Positions 43,539-52,980 of a DNA stretch of 64,000 bases are shown here, in pieces. Each line of letters begins with the position of its first letter. Within the stretch, counting starts at the first letter, position 1. Position numbers and translations under genes: made by a program. The notes beneath the pieces were generated by a model. The model was given only the letters and a program-made list of their open reading frames with translations, searched no databases and was not told the origin of the DNA. The stretch is from Dehalococcoidia bacterium (lineage in GTDB: Bacteria > Chloroflexota > Dehalococcoidia > Lucifugimonadales > SHYT01), in the NCBI GenBank assembly GCA_009693045.1, contig SHXZ01000007.1, positions 1 through 64,000 on the forward strand, given 5' to 3'.

Positions 43539-43982
43539 CTAGGACGCAACTGGGGTGGCCTCGGGCTGGGTGGGATGCTCCCCGGCTGGAGTCTCGGCGT
43601 GAGGCGCAGCCGGTGGGGCTCCGGGCGCGGAGAGGCCGGCGACGCGGCGCTCCTTGACCCTGGCGGCGCGTCCGGAGAGGCCGCGAAGGTAGTAGAGTTT
43701 GGCGCGGCGCGCGCGCCCGTAACGCGTGACGCTCACGGAGTCAATGAGGGGCGAGTGGATGGGGAAGGTGCGCTCAATGCCGATTTCAAAGGCGATGCGG
43801 CGCACGGTGAAGGCGGCGGCGGGGCCTGCGCCGCCCTTGCGGATGACGACGCCCTGGAAGGTCTGGGTGCGGGTGCGTTCGCCTTCCTGTATCTTGAAGG
43901 CAACGCGGACGGTGTCGCCCTCTCGGAACTCGCCGACGGCGGCGTTGGGGGTGAAGTTGGAGAGGTGGTGGGCATCGGCCAT
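43539..43982 (-). CDS. rplS: 50S ribosomal protein L19
   Basis: [68 protein letters not shown]. Confidence 0.97.
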   Translation of the reverse strand: MADAHHLSNFTPNAAVGEFREGDTVRVAFKIQEGERTRTQTFQGVVIRKGGAGPAAAFTVRRIAFEIGIERTFPIHSPLIDSVSVTRYGRARRAKLYYLRGLSGRAARVKERRVAGLSAPGAPPAAPHAETPAGEHPTQPEATPVAS

Positions 43983-44196
43983 GGCGTTTCCTCGTTTCGT
44001 TTTCGTCTGGCGCGTAGCCAGGGGGGCAACATTAAGACTCGCCGCGCAAGGAATCGGCCCTTTGCGCCTCAGCGGAGGCCGTCAAGGACCGACGTTTAGT
44101 GTACCGCAGAGTGTGGTGGTTGTTCAAGTGCGAAGAAGGTCAGATCCTTTGCGTTGGTGTTGAGGGATGGAGCGACGGCACCTCCACGCCCGACCA

Positions 44197-44236
44197 ACCT
44201 TACCCCTAACCCCTCTCCATCCATATGGAGAGGGGG
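44197..44236. repeat. family A repeat
   Basis: aaccttacccctaacccctctccatccatatggagaggggg. Confidence 0.7.
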
Positions 44237-44372
44237 AATGAACGGGAGGGCGGCATGGCATTCGGTGCTATCAATGGCAATGCAAGAGAACTGGTGGCGC
44301 CGCTGTCTTGACGGGCGTTGAAGCGGCCACGCATACTGGAGGGGCTGCTGCGCTGGCGGCAGGCACGTTTAC

Positions 44373-44448
44373 CCGCCCGTAGCTCAGCGGATAGAGCATT
44401 GGGCTTCGGACCCAAGGGTCGGGGGTTCGAATCCCTCCGGGCGGACCA
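44373..44448 (+). tRNA. tRNA-Arg (anticodon UCG), CCA encoded
   Basis: CCGCCCG acceptor pairs with CGGGCGG; D arm GCTC..GAGC; anticodon stem TTGGG/CCCAA with loop CTTCGGA; T arm GGGGG-TTCGAAT-CCCTC; ACCA. Confidence 0.96.
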
Positions 44449-44484
44449 TAAGATAGGCTGTAACGAAGCCATCTCGAGTAAAGC

Positions 44485-44519
44485 AACGCCTCTGGTGAAA
44501 AACTCACCAGGGGCGTTTT
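44485..44519 (+). terminator. intrinsic terminator after tRNA-Arg
   Basis: AACGCCtCTGGTGA-aaaac-TCACCAGgGGCGTTTT. Confidence 0.75.
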
Positions 44520-44551
44520 GCTAATCCTTTGCTAATCCGCTGAGTTTGAAG

Positions 44552-44864
44552 CTAGTTGCGCCCTACCGATTCGGGAGCGGGAGCGGGCGCTGCAACGATG
44601 GGCTTGTCAAACCTATCAGCGGCCCGGCGCTGCATGGACGGAACCACGTGGGAGTACACGTCCAATGTGATTGCGGCGCTGCTGTGTCCGAGGCGTTCCT
44701 GGACCACCTTTGGGATGCTCGCCCATGCGGAGCAGCCGCGTTGCGTGCGTGTGACGGGCATCGTGTAGTCGGATGCCCTTGAATCCTGTCCGGTGTACAA
44801 GTTTGATCCAGGCGTGCGTCACGGAGTTGGGCAAGAGCGGGTGTCCGTCCGCCTGACAGAACAC
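44552..44864 (-). pseudogene. tyrosine recombinase/phage integrase C-terminal remnant, frameshifted
   Basis: Frame 1: MFCQADGHPLLPNSVTHAWIKLVHRTGFKGIRLHDARHTHATRLLRMGEHPK; frame 2: VVQERLGHSSAAITLDVYSHVVPSMQRRAADRF. Confidence 0.88.
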
Positions 44865-45025
44865 CAGGCTATATGAGGGTGAATGAGGGCGTTAGACGGG
44901 TGCAAGGAAGTTTGTTACACGGAGCTTACAAAGGGACTTGCATCGGTGGCTGTTGAGGGATACCATCCCTCAGGCGGCACTATGGCTGCGGCATACGCCG
45001 TTTGACAGTGCGAGAGGGGTAGTCT

Positions 45026-45877
45026 GTGAAACTTGGAAGGTTGCGCGTTAACGTCGTGAGCGATGGGACGTGGCGTTTGGACGGGGGGATTCTTTTTGGG
45101 CAGGTGCCCAAGGCGCTCTGGCAGAAGCAGGTGAAGGCGGATGGGCGGAACCGCGTGCGCCTGGGGCTCAACTGCCTGGTCATCCAGTCGCCGCAAGGGA
45201 ACGTGTTGGTTGAAGCGGGGGTGGGGAAGAAGTGTGACGAGCGACGGAAGGAAAACTACGCGCTGAACACCGGCAAGCTCGTGAGCGGGTTGCGCACGCT
45301 GGGTTTGAAGACTACTGATGTGCAGTACGTGACGTTTAGCCACTTGCACTTTGACCACGCGGGCGGGGCGACGAAGTACAACCGGAAGCGGGAGGCTGTG
45401 CCGACGTTCCCCAAAGCGCGGTACTTGGTGCAGGAAAGCTGCTGGAACGACGCTACGCACACGAACGAGCGCAGCCGCGCCGCGTACGAATCTCTGGACT
45501 ACCTGCCCCTTCAGGAACGGGAGCAGCTTGACCTGATAAACGGCGATAAAGAGATTGTGAATGGCGTCTGGATCAAGGAGACGGGGGGTCACTGCCGCGG
45601 GCATCAGATGGTGGTGGTGAACGGCGCCTCGCGGACGGTGGCGTTTGTGGGAGACCTTGTGCCTACGCCGTACCACATTTCGCTGCCTTACATCACGGCG
45701 GGTGACCAGTTTCCTGAGGAGACGCTGGAGAAGAAACGGCAGATTCTGAAGCAGGCGGAAGAGGAGCAGTGGATCCTCGTATTTTCCCACGGCTACGATG
45801 TTCACGCAGGGATGCTGGAGCGGCATAACGGACGTTTGAGCGTGAAGCCTGTGGACCTGAGCAAGCCAGACCCTTAG
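45026..45877 (+). CDS. MBL-fold metallo-hydrolase
   Basis: VTFSHLHFDHAGGATKYN; HCRGHQMVVV; FVGDLVPTPYH. Confidence 0.88.
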   Translation: MKLGRLRVNVVSDGTWRLDGGILFGQVPKALWQKQVKADGRNRVRLGLNCLVIQSPQGNVLVEAGVGKKCDERRKENYALNTGKLVSGLRTLGLKTTDVQYVTFSHLHFDHAGGATKYNRKREAVPTFPKARYLVQESCWNDATHTNERSRAAYESLDYLPLQEREQLDLINGDKEIVNGVWIKETGGHCRGHQMVVVNGASRTVAFVGDLVPTPYHISLPYITAGDQFPEETLEKKRQILKQAEEEQWILVFSHGYDVHAGMLERHNGRLSVKPVDLSKPDP

Positions 45878-45936
45878 GGTGGGGATTCAAGAGGCTGGCT
45901 GAAAGGGCTGGGCTTTGGCGGTTTTCCGGGCATAGA

Positions 45937-45990
45937 GCAAAACAACAGCGGACGGCGGGTAAAAAAGACCGCCGTCCGCTGTTGTTTTGC
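45937..45990. terminator. perfect 22-bp inverted repeat, bidirectional terminator-like hairpin
   Basis: GCAAAACAACAGCGGACGGCGG-gtaaaaaaga-CCGCCGTCCGCTGTTGTTTTGC. Confidence 0.85.
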
Positions 45991-46138
45991 TGGCGGATTG
46001 AATTGCAGACATTTGCCTTGAGGTCACTGTCATTATTCTCGCGTCGATGACAGAGTGGGTTGGCGCTGGACACGGGTGCGGGCCTCTCGGTGCGTGTGAT
46101 CCCATGGCGGCCAGGCGACAGGGGAAGAGGGCAAGGGG

Positions 46139-46171
46139 GATTCCTCGGTCGCTTCACTCCCTCGGAATGAC
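46139..46171. repeat. family D repeat
   Basis: gattcctcggtcgcttcactccctcggaatgac. Confidence 0.75.
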
Positions 46172-46371
46172 AGAGGCGGGTGCGTCGCCCCTTGGAATGA
46201 CCGGGGCGGGCACTTATGCGAACGGTACGAGAACTGTCTTCATGTCACGTAGGTAATTCGCGGCATTGTGGGTCATCTGCATCTCATTGGCGTGAAATTG
46301 CCGGCTATTTTCCCACCATGGAAGCGCTGATTTCGCCTGCTACGAGCCGAGACTTTGTGGCGGAATGGGGC

Positions 46372-48093
46372 CTAAGGTGACGGGCGGGCGTCTAGGAGAA
46401 GGAGCCGCGTGGAATCGTGGGGGCCGCGGCTGTCCCGGCTGATGGAGTACACGATGTCCAGCGTTGAGCCGACGGTGAAGTCAGGCCCGGTCTGCTGACC
46501 GTTGCGAGAGGCGAACCAGATGGCGTTCCACAGGGCGTTTCCGTGGCGGAGCTTGAGCGAGGCATGCTGGCCGCCAGCGCCCATGCGGCGTACGTCGGCG
46601 ACTTCGACGCCGCGAGTGAGGAAGGCGGGTTCCGTGTTGCCCGCGCCGAAGGGGGAGAGGCGTTCAAGAAACTGGAAGGTTTGGCCGAGGAGGTCGCGGG
46701 GGGAGACCTCGGCGTCTACGGTGAGCGATGGCGTCATGTCGGCGTCCGCGAGCTGACGGTCGGCATCGGCGCGAAGCCCGTCGGCCACGGCGGGGAGGCT
46801 GGCCTGACGCGCCACGAAGCCCGCCGCCGCCGCGTGGCCGCCGAACCGCACCAGACTCCCGCCAATGCGTTCGAGGGCATTAGCGACGTGGAATCCGGGA
46901 ACGCTCCGGGCGCTGGCCGAAGCGAGGCCGTCGGCGAGTGAGGCGACGACCGACGGACGCTGGAAACGGTCAACCAGGCGGCTTGCGACGAGGCCGTTGA
47001 CGCCGGGGACGAACTGCTCTCCCGCGACGAAGAGCAGGTGGTGGTCGCGCGCTTGACGCTCCGCCTCGGGCAGGGCCGAGCTGAACAGCTCCTCAGTAAG
47101 GGACCGGCGCTCGCGGTTGAGGCGCTCAAGCTCGCTTGCCAGGTCCAGCGCTTCGTCGGGCGATTGGGTGGTGAGGAGGTTGAAGCTGGTGTTCGGCGAG
47201 CCGAGCCGCCCCGCGGCGTTGATGCGGGGAACGATGCCGAAGCTGAGCGCCTCCGCGCCCAGGGCGTCGGGGCGCAGGCGGGCGACCTCGCAGAGGGCGC
47301 GGATGCCTGGGCTCTGGCTGCGGCGGAGCGCCTGAATACCCTGCGTCACGAGCACGCGGTTTTCGCCGATGAGCGGCGTCAAGTCGGCCACGGTGCCGAT
47401 GGCGGCAAGCTCCAGCAGACGGTCCGGCACGGTTTCGCCTGCGCCGGCGTAGAGGGCCTGAGCGAGTTTGAACGCGAGTCCGGCACCGGCGAGGTGGCGC
47501 AGGGGCGAAGCCTCGTCGCCGATGGGGGAGGTGACGACGGCGACGGCGGGCGGCGTGGGGCCGAGGGCGACGTGGTGGTCGGTGACGATGGTGTCGATGC
47601 CGAGGTCGCGGGCGGCTTGCACCTCGGCGACGGCGGTGACACCGGTGTCCACGGTGACGATGAGCGAGACGCCCTGGCGGCGCAGCTCCTGGACGGCGGT
47701 GAGGTTGAGGCCGTGGCCTTCGCGCGTCCGGTGCGGCAGGTAGGGCACGGGCGACGCGCCGAGCAACCCTAGGGCCGTGAAGAGGAGCGCGGTGGCGGTG
47801 ACGCCGTCCGCGTCAAAGTCGCCGTAGACCGCGATGCGCTCGCCTCCGCGGACGGCGCGCTGGATGCGGGCGACGGCGGTGTCCATGCCGGAAAGCGTGA
47901 AGGGGTCGGTTAGGGTTGTGGCGCCTGTGGTGCCAAGGAAGCTCTTGGCGTGGGCCGGCGTGCCGATGCCGCGATGGAACAGCAGCGAGGCCCACAGTGG
48001 CGGCACGCCCATGGCGTGCACGACATCGGGCGGCGCGGGAGGGAGGACGAGCCAGCGTTTGGCGCCGCCTGGAAGAACGGTCTGTTGAGTCAC
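46372..48093 (-). CDS. recJ: single-stranded-DNA-specific exonuclease RecJ
   Basis: GERIAVYGDFDADGVTATALLFTAL; IVTVDTGVTAVAEV; TDHHVALG; PRINAAGRLG; FGGHAAAAGF. Confidence 0.95.
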   Translation of the reverse strand: MTQQTVLPGGAKRWLVLPPAPPDVVHAMGVPPLWASLLFHRGIGTPAHAKSFLGTTGATTLTDPFTLSGMDTAVARIQRAVRGGERIAVYGDFDADGVTATALLFTALGLLGASPVPYLPHRTREGHGLNLTAVQELRRQGVSLIVTVDTGVTAVAEVQAARDLGIDTIVTDHHVALGPTPPAVAVVTSPIGDEASPLRHLAGAGLAFKLAQALYAGAGETVPDRLLELAAIGTVADLTPLIGENRVLVTQGIQALRRSQSPGIRALCEVARLRPDALGAEALSFGIVPRINAAGRLGSPNTSFNLLTTQSPDEALDLASELERLNRERRSLTEELFSSALPEAERQARDHHLLFVAGEQFVPGVNGLVASRLVDRFQRPSVVASLADGLASASARSVPGFHVANALERIGGSLVRFGGHAAAAGFVARQASLPAVADGLRADADRQLADADMTPSLTVDAEVSPRDLLGQTFQFLERLSPFGAGNTEPAFLTRGVEVADVRRMGAGGQHASLKLRHGNALWNAIWFASRNGQQTGPDFTVGSTLDIVYSISRDSRGPHDSTRLLLLDARPSP

Positions 48094-48245
48094 GATGCAC
48101 TCCGCATTGATTGAACCGATGCTGCTTAGAAAACTGCCATTACACTCGCCAATCCCAACCAGATCCCAATGCACAGGGGACACCCGAACGTCCTAGCCGT
48201 CGATGCCTGTAGTGGCAATTCATCAAGGCATCCCAAAATGCGCCC

Positions 48246-48338
48246 TACCAAGAAAGCGATATGTGGTCTCGTCGGTGCGCCTGACCTCTCCCCTGCCCCT
48301 CCCCTGAATGGGGAGGGGGAATGCCTCTTTCCTTGGTA
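48246..48338. repeat. MITE-like composite element with imperfect terminal inverted repeats around a family A hairpin
   Basis: TACCAAGAAAG ... gacctctcccctgcccctcccctgaatggggaggggg ... CTTTCCTTGGTA. Confidence 0.6.
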
Positions 48339-48468
48339 ACGAGGCTGGCGAAGGAAAGATGTAGGACGATTCTTGGGATATGCTCATGAATTTCCTCTAC
48401 ATTTCGTGCCTGCGGCGCTACTGCTTTGGCGGTTCGCATCAGTCGTTCTAGAGGACGAATCTGGGTGA

Positions 48469-49713
48469 TTACGCCAGGTAGCGCCGAAAGATAAGCGTGG
48501 CGTTGTGGCCACCGAAGCCGAGGGAGTTGCTGAGCGCCGCTCGAACAGATCCTCGCCGAGGAGTCCAGGGCGTGTAGTCCAGGTCGCAGTCGGGGTCAGG
48601 GTTTTCCAGGTTGATGGTGGGCGGGATAGCGCCCTCTTTGATGGCGAGCACGGCGATGCCCGCCTCAACAGAGCCCGCGGCACCCAGCAAATGTCCGGTC
48701 ATGGACTTGGTGGAGCTGATGCGGATCTTGTGGGCCTCGTCGCCGAAGACGGCTTTGATGGCCTCGGTCTCGGCCTTGTCGTTGAGAAGCGTGGAGGTGC
48801 CGTGGGCGTTGATGTAATCAATGTCGGCGGGCGCGAGGCCGGACTGCTTGAGGGCGAGGCTCATGGCACGCGCGCCGCCCTCGCCGAAGGGGGCGGGGCT
48901 GGTGATGTGGTGGGCGTCGGAGGTGGCGCCGTAGCCGACGAGCTCGGCCAGCGGAACCGCGCCACGGGCGAGGGCGTGGTCAAGCCCCTCTATGAGCAGG
49001 ACGCCCGCGCCCTCGGCCATGACGAAGCCGTCGCGCTGGGCGTCAAAGGGGCGGCTGGCGCGCTCCGGCTCCTCGTTGCGTTTGGAGAGGGCCATGCAGG
49101 CGTTGAAGCCGGCGACGCCGATGGGGCAGATGGGGGCCTCGGCGCCGCCGCAGAGGGCGGCGTCGGCCTCGCCGCGACGGAGCATCTCGTAGGCCTGGCC
49201 GACGGAGTCGGCGCCGCTGGCGCAGGCGGAGACGACGCCGAAGTTGGGCCCCTTGGCGCCGAGGGCGATGGAGACCTGGCCGGGCGCCATGTCCGCGAGC
49301 ATCATGGGCATGAGGAAGGGGCTGACGCGCGTGGGGCCTTTCTCTCGGAGCACGTCGTACTGCTGGGAGAGGGTGACGATGCCGCCGACGCCGCTGCCGA
49401 TGACGACGGCGACGCGCTCGGCGTTGGCCTGGGTGATCTTGAGGCTGGCCTGGCCCAGGGCCTGACGGCTGGCGGCGATGGCGAACTGGGTGAAGCGGTC
49501 GGTACGGCGCGCTTCCTTGCGGTCCATGACGGTTGTTGGGTCAAAGCCTTTGACCTCGCCGGCGATGCGGGTTTCAAAGCCGGACGGGTCAAACGCGGTG
49601 ATGGGCGCGATGCCGGACTTGCCCGCGAGCAGCGCGTGCCAGGTGGACGGCGTGTCCAGGCCGAGCGGGGTGACCATGCCGATGCCGGTGACCACCACAC
49701 GTCTGGTCGTCAA
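48469..49713 (-). CDS. fabF: beta-ketoacyl-ACP synthase II
   Basis: RRVVVTGIGMVTPLGLDTPSTWHALLAGKSGIAPITAFD; SACASGADSVGQAYEMLRRG; INAHGTSTLLND; KSMTGHLLGAAGSVEA. Confidence 0.96.
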   Translation of the reverse strand: MTTRRVVVTGIGMVTPLGLDTPSTWHALLAGKSGIAPITAFDPSGFETRIAGEVKGFDPTTVMDRKEARRTDRFTQFAIAASRQALGQASLKITQANAERVAVVIGSGVGGIVTLSQQYDVLREKGPTRVSPFLMPMMLADMAPGQVSIALGAKGPNFGVVSACASGADSVGQAYEMLRRGEADAALCGGAEAPICPIGVAGFNACMALSKRNEEPERASRPFDAQRDGFVMAEGAGVLLIEGLDHALARGAVPLAELVGYGATSDAHHITSPAPFGEGGARAMSLALKQSGLAPADIDYINAHGTSTLLNDKAETEAIKAVFGDEAHKIRISSTKSMTGHLLGAAGSVEAGIAVLAIKEGAIPPTINLENPDPDCDLDYTPWTPRRGSVRAALSNSLGFGGHNATLIFRRYLA

Positions 49714-49822
49714 AGGGCGCCTCCTTGATGCGTCTGGGTGCGGGCACGGGCCAGCGGTGCGCGCCGCTGGGCGTGCGGCCGTTTCCAGGCATTATAGCAG
49801 GCTGACCTCTGCCCGGCCCTTC

Positions 49823-49862
49823 CAACCTAACACCCTCGCCCGCTTCCCTAAAGGGAAGGGGG
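49823..49862. repeat. family A repeat
   Basis: aacctaacaccctcgcccgcttccctaaagggaaggggg. Confidence 0.7.
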
Positions 49863-49921
49863 AAGCTACTCCGGCTGTCCCCGACACGGGAAGGGGCGGA
49901 GGGAGAGGTTTCCACACCCTT

Positions 49922-50170
49922 TTACGGGAGCTTGATGCCCACCTTCTTGGCGAGCTGCTCGTCGGAAGGCTCCACGAGGACGGCGCCGTCGTCAAAGACG
50001 ATGGTGGGCGTGTTGAGCTTGCCGTTGTTCTTCTCCGCGGCGATGCGGCGGCCCTCGGCGCTTAGCTCCACGTCCACCCAGTCGTAGGCGATGCGCTTGG
50101 CGTCAAGGAGCTTGCGGGAGCGGATGGTGTCCTCGCAGGTGACCTTGCCGTAGACGGTAATACGGGCCAT
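49922..50170 (-). CDS. glutaredoxin-like protein
   Basis: MARITVYGKVTCEDTIRSRKLLDAKRIAYDWVDVE...NGKLNTPTIVFDDGAVLVEPSDEQL; trailing part of a longer track ORF. Confidence 0.85.
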   Translation of the reverse strand: MARITVYGKVTCEDTIRSRKLLDAKRIAYDWVDVELSAEGRRIAAEKNNGKLNTPTIVFDDGAVLVEPSDEQLAKKVGIKLP

Positions 50171-50189
50171 GCGTTCCTCCGGTGATTGA

Positions 50190-50909
50190 CTAGCGGCTGA
50201 GTTTGGCCTTGGCGGCGCGCTTCTTGGCCTTGCTGGGGAGTGGCGCAGGTTTGGCGGGCGTCTTGCGCACCCGGGTCTTCGGCGCCTCGTCCGCGAGCCG
50301 CTCGGCGACGTAGGCGGCGGCGAGGGCGGCCTGGACGGACTCTTCGGGGACAGGGTAGCAGAGATGCTGCTGGTTGTGGGAGCGTTCGCCGAGGACGCGC
50401 AGGGACAGCCGCCCCTCGTCCGCGGTGATACCCAGGTCCAGCGTGACGGCGCGGCTGCTGTCCCACCGCAGCGACCAGGTGCAGTTGTAGACCAGCTCCT
50501 CCTCGGCCGTCGGCGGCGCGGCTTGGAGGGCGTTGACGGCGGGCGGCTGCGCCCTGAGGAACGGTGACTGCGGGAAGCCGATGGCCTGCCAGTCAATGTC
50601 CGGGAGCGACGGAGCGCCCATCTCGGCGGGCTTGCCGGTCGCGGCTGGCTCGAGGACGTAGCCGCCGCGCGAGACGTCAATCTCTCCCTTGCCGCGCAGC
50701 AGCTCGCGGTTCATGCCTTCCAGCAGGCAGTGCATGAGCGGATCAGCGTCTTCGGCGGCGAGCCAGAGGCGCGCGACGAGGGGGAAGTGGTCTCGTGACG
50801 CGGCGGCGAAGCGCTGTGCTGCGCGCTCGAGGAAACCAGCGGCCTCGTCGCGGAGGGCGAGGACGCGCTCGGTGGCCTGGCGCCAGGGAGCGGAGCGTTT
50901 CAACCTCAC
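50190..50909 (-). CDS. hypothetical protein
   Basis: Co-oriented ORF between glutaredoxin and dienelactone hydrolase; Lys/Ala-rich basic C-terminus; no family recognised. Confidence 0.6.
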   Translation of the reverse strand: MRLKRSAPWRQATERVLALRDEAAGFLERAAQRFAAASRDHFPLVARLWLAAEDADPLMHCLLEGMNRELLRGKGEIDVSRGGYVLEPAATGKPAEMGAPSLPDIDWQAIGFPQSPFLRAQPPAVNALQAAPPTAEEELVYNCTWSLRWDSSRAVTLDLGITADEGRLSLRVLGERSHNQQHLCYPVPEESVQAALAAAYVAERLADEAPKTRVRKTPAKPAPLPSKAKKRAAKAKLSR

Positions 50910-50975
50910 CCCCCTTCGGCAGGCTCAGGGCAGGCTCTAGTGGGCAGGGCGAACGTTGCCCTTCCTCTCCCCGCC

Positions 50976-51011
50976 CACCTAACCCCTAGCCCCTTCCCTA
51001 AAAGGAAGGGG
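50976..51011. repeat. family A repeat
   Basis: acctaacccctagccccttccctaaaaggaaggggt. Confidence 0.7.
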
Positions 51012-51053
51012 TAGGCTGTCGCGTTTGTTTGCGGCATTTTCACAACGGCCCAG

Positions 51054-51824
51054 CTAGACGGCGACGCGTTCGCGTGTCGGCGTTTTGAGGTGCTTCTCGT
51101 AGAAGGCGAAGACTTTCTGCCAGCCGTCGTTGGCCTGCTCCACGCGGTAGCTGACGCGGTCGGTGGAAAAAAAGCCGTGGCCCGCGCCTTTGTACATGTG
51201 GAACTCATAGGTCTTGTTGTGGTGCTTCAGGGCTTCTTCGTGCTTCGCGACGTCGGCGACGGTGGGGCTGCGGTCCTCCTCGCCGAAGATGCCGAGGAGC
51301 GGGCAGGACAGGCTGGCGGTGAGGTCAACGGGCGCGACGGGCCGCTTGGGGGTGAGCTGCTCGGGCGTGGCGACGACCTGGCCGCCCCAGCAGTCCACGG
51401 CGGCGTCAAAGCCTTTGACGCGGCAGGCGGCTAGATACGTCTGGCGGCCGCCGGAGCAGAAGCCGATGACGCCGACGCGGCCGTTGGCGTACGGCAGGGT
51501 GTGGAGAAAGCGCATGGCGCCTTCCACGTCGCCCATGGCCTGGTCGTCGGAGATGTTGCCGTCGGCGCGGGCCTTGGCGGCCGCGTCCTCCGGGCTGCCG
51601 GGGCCGAAGCGGTGGTACAGGTGTGGGGAGACGGCGACGTAGCCGTGCTGGGTGAATTTGCGCACCACCTCGCGCGTCCATTCGTCCCAGCCGGGGCCGT
51701 GGTGGATGACGACGACGCCACCGTAGGGGCCGGGGCCGAGCGGCCGGGCGACATAGGCCTCAATCTCGTCGTTGTTGTAGCCTCGGATGCGGGTTGTCTC
51801 GGCGAGCATGGCTTCGTAGGGCAT
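51054..51824 (-). CDS. dienelactone hydrolase family protein
   Basis: GGVVVIHHGPGWDEWTREVVRKFTQHGYVAVSPHLYHR; VGVIGFCSGGRQTYLAAC; GAGHGF. Confidence 0.92.
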   Translation of the reverse strand: MPYEAMLAETTRIRGYNNDEIEAYVARPLGPGPYGGVVVIHHGPGWDEWTREVVRKFTQHGYVAVSPHLYHRFGPGSPEDAAAKARADGNISDDQAMGDVEGAMRFLHTLPYANGRVGVIGFCSGGRQTYLAACRVKGFDAAVDCWGGQVVATPEQLTPKRPVAPVDLTASLSCPLLGIFGEEDRSPTVADVAKHEEALKHHNKTYEFHMYKGAGHGFFSTDRVSYRVEQANDGWQKVFAFYEKHLKTPTRERVAV

Positions 51825-52028
51825 TTTGGCCTTCTTCCCTGATGGTTAGCGTTGAGAAGCGCGGGCACTTTATTGTTGAGAGGATAGCACGAAAGGGTTG
51901 TGGTGATAACCTCACCCCCAATCCTTCTCTAATGACCTTTCGCTTGGCTGAGGGGCAGGTGTGGAGATGGGAGATGTGGACTCGGAACAAGGTGTTGACA
52001 GGTTGCGTAGCATGTTTTGGTGCGGGGC

Positions 52029-52763
52029 CTACAGCGGCGGGCCGCCCGGCCGCCTGGACAGCTCGGCCAGGTGCTCCCAGTAGTGCTCCAGCGTGCGGCG
52101 GAGCGCCTTGCGGAGCGTCCTGACCTCCTTGGGGTGCTGCGGGGGGGGGCGCTGGCGCACGAAGGTGCGCTCCTCCGGCGTGGTGGCGCGGACGCGCTCG
52201 GCGGCCATGGCGTCCAGCAGGCGCAGGGCGTCCACGACGGGCATTTCGCCGCGCTCCGCCGCACCCGCGACCCTGGAGAAGCCGGTCGCGCCGCCCAGGG
52301 CCGCGGACAGCACACCGCCGACGGGAGCGAGCACGTGCAGGAGGATGGCCCTCGCGGTGCGCCCGCCGTCCTCCGGCGGCGCGTCGAGTTGCTTCGGCGT
52401 CTGCGCGGCGGCCCAGGAGGCCAGCTCCTCGGTGAGGCCGTGGAAGCGGCGCAGGAGGGTCTCAATCTCCGCGTCTGTGACGGGTTTGAGGTCCGGGGCG
52501 AACACCAGGTACGGCGAGCCGTTGCCGAGCCACTCACCCTGGGTAATGTGCTCCGCGACGGCGGTGGTGAAGGGCGCGTCCGGGTCCGCAGGCTCGTTGT
52601 ACCGCCGGAGGAAGCGGAGGTGCGCGCGGATGGTGTCGGGCGTGGCCTCCAGGGCGGCATCGGTGGTCGGCCCGGTGGCGACGCAGCCCAGCAGGTCCAG
52701 CACGTGGACCATGGTCTTGCGGCGCTTGGGGCCGGACTCAAGGTAGAGGGGGTAGTGGGGCAT
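52029..52763 (-). CDS. HicB-like N-terminal segment + DinB-like domain protein
   Basis: MPHYPLYLESGPKRRKTMVHVLDLLGCVATGPTTDAALEATPDTIRAHLRFLRR (HicB-like); C-terminal helical segment with TARAILLHVLAPVGG...LEHYWEHLAEL (DinB-like). Confidence 0.7.
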   Translation of the reverse strand: MPHYPLYLESGPKRRKTMVHVLDLLGCVATGPTTDAALEATPDTIRAHLRFLRRYNEPADPDAPFTTAVAEHITQGEWLGNGSPYLVFAPDLKPVTDAEIETLLRRFHGLTEELASWAAAQTPKQLDAPPEDGGRTARAILLHVLAPVGGVLSAALGGATGFSRVAGAAERGEMPVVDALRLLDAMAAERVRATTPEERTFVRQRPPPQHPKEVRTLRKALRRTLEHYWEHLAELSRRPGGPPL

Positions 52764-52907
52764 GGGGTCTTTCCTACTCATACCAGCTCGTTCGTGAAAA
52801 CCCCGAATGGAGGCCATTCTGAGCGCAGCGAGGAATCTCCCTGCGCCTCGCCTTGTGGCGGGGGTGCTACCTAGGCAGCCACGTCACGATGAGCACAATC
52901 CTCAGGA

Positions 52908-52953
52908 GATTCCTCGGTCGTCCCGACTGCGGTCGGGACTCCCTCAGAATGGC
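52908..52953. repeat. family D repeat with inner palindrome
   Basis: gattcctcggtcgTCCCGACTGCGGTCGGGActccctcagaatggc. Confidence 0.75.
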
Positions 52954-52980
52954 GTTCACGTGCGCTCCGACTGGACCGTA

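Noticed and set aside
48505-49728. 407-aa plus-strand ORF opposite fabF
   Set aside because: Shadow ORF, Gly/Ala/Asp-rich with no recognisable domain; fabF on minus is unambiguous
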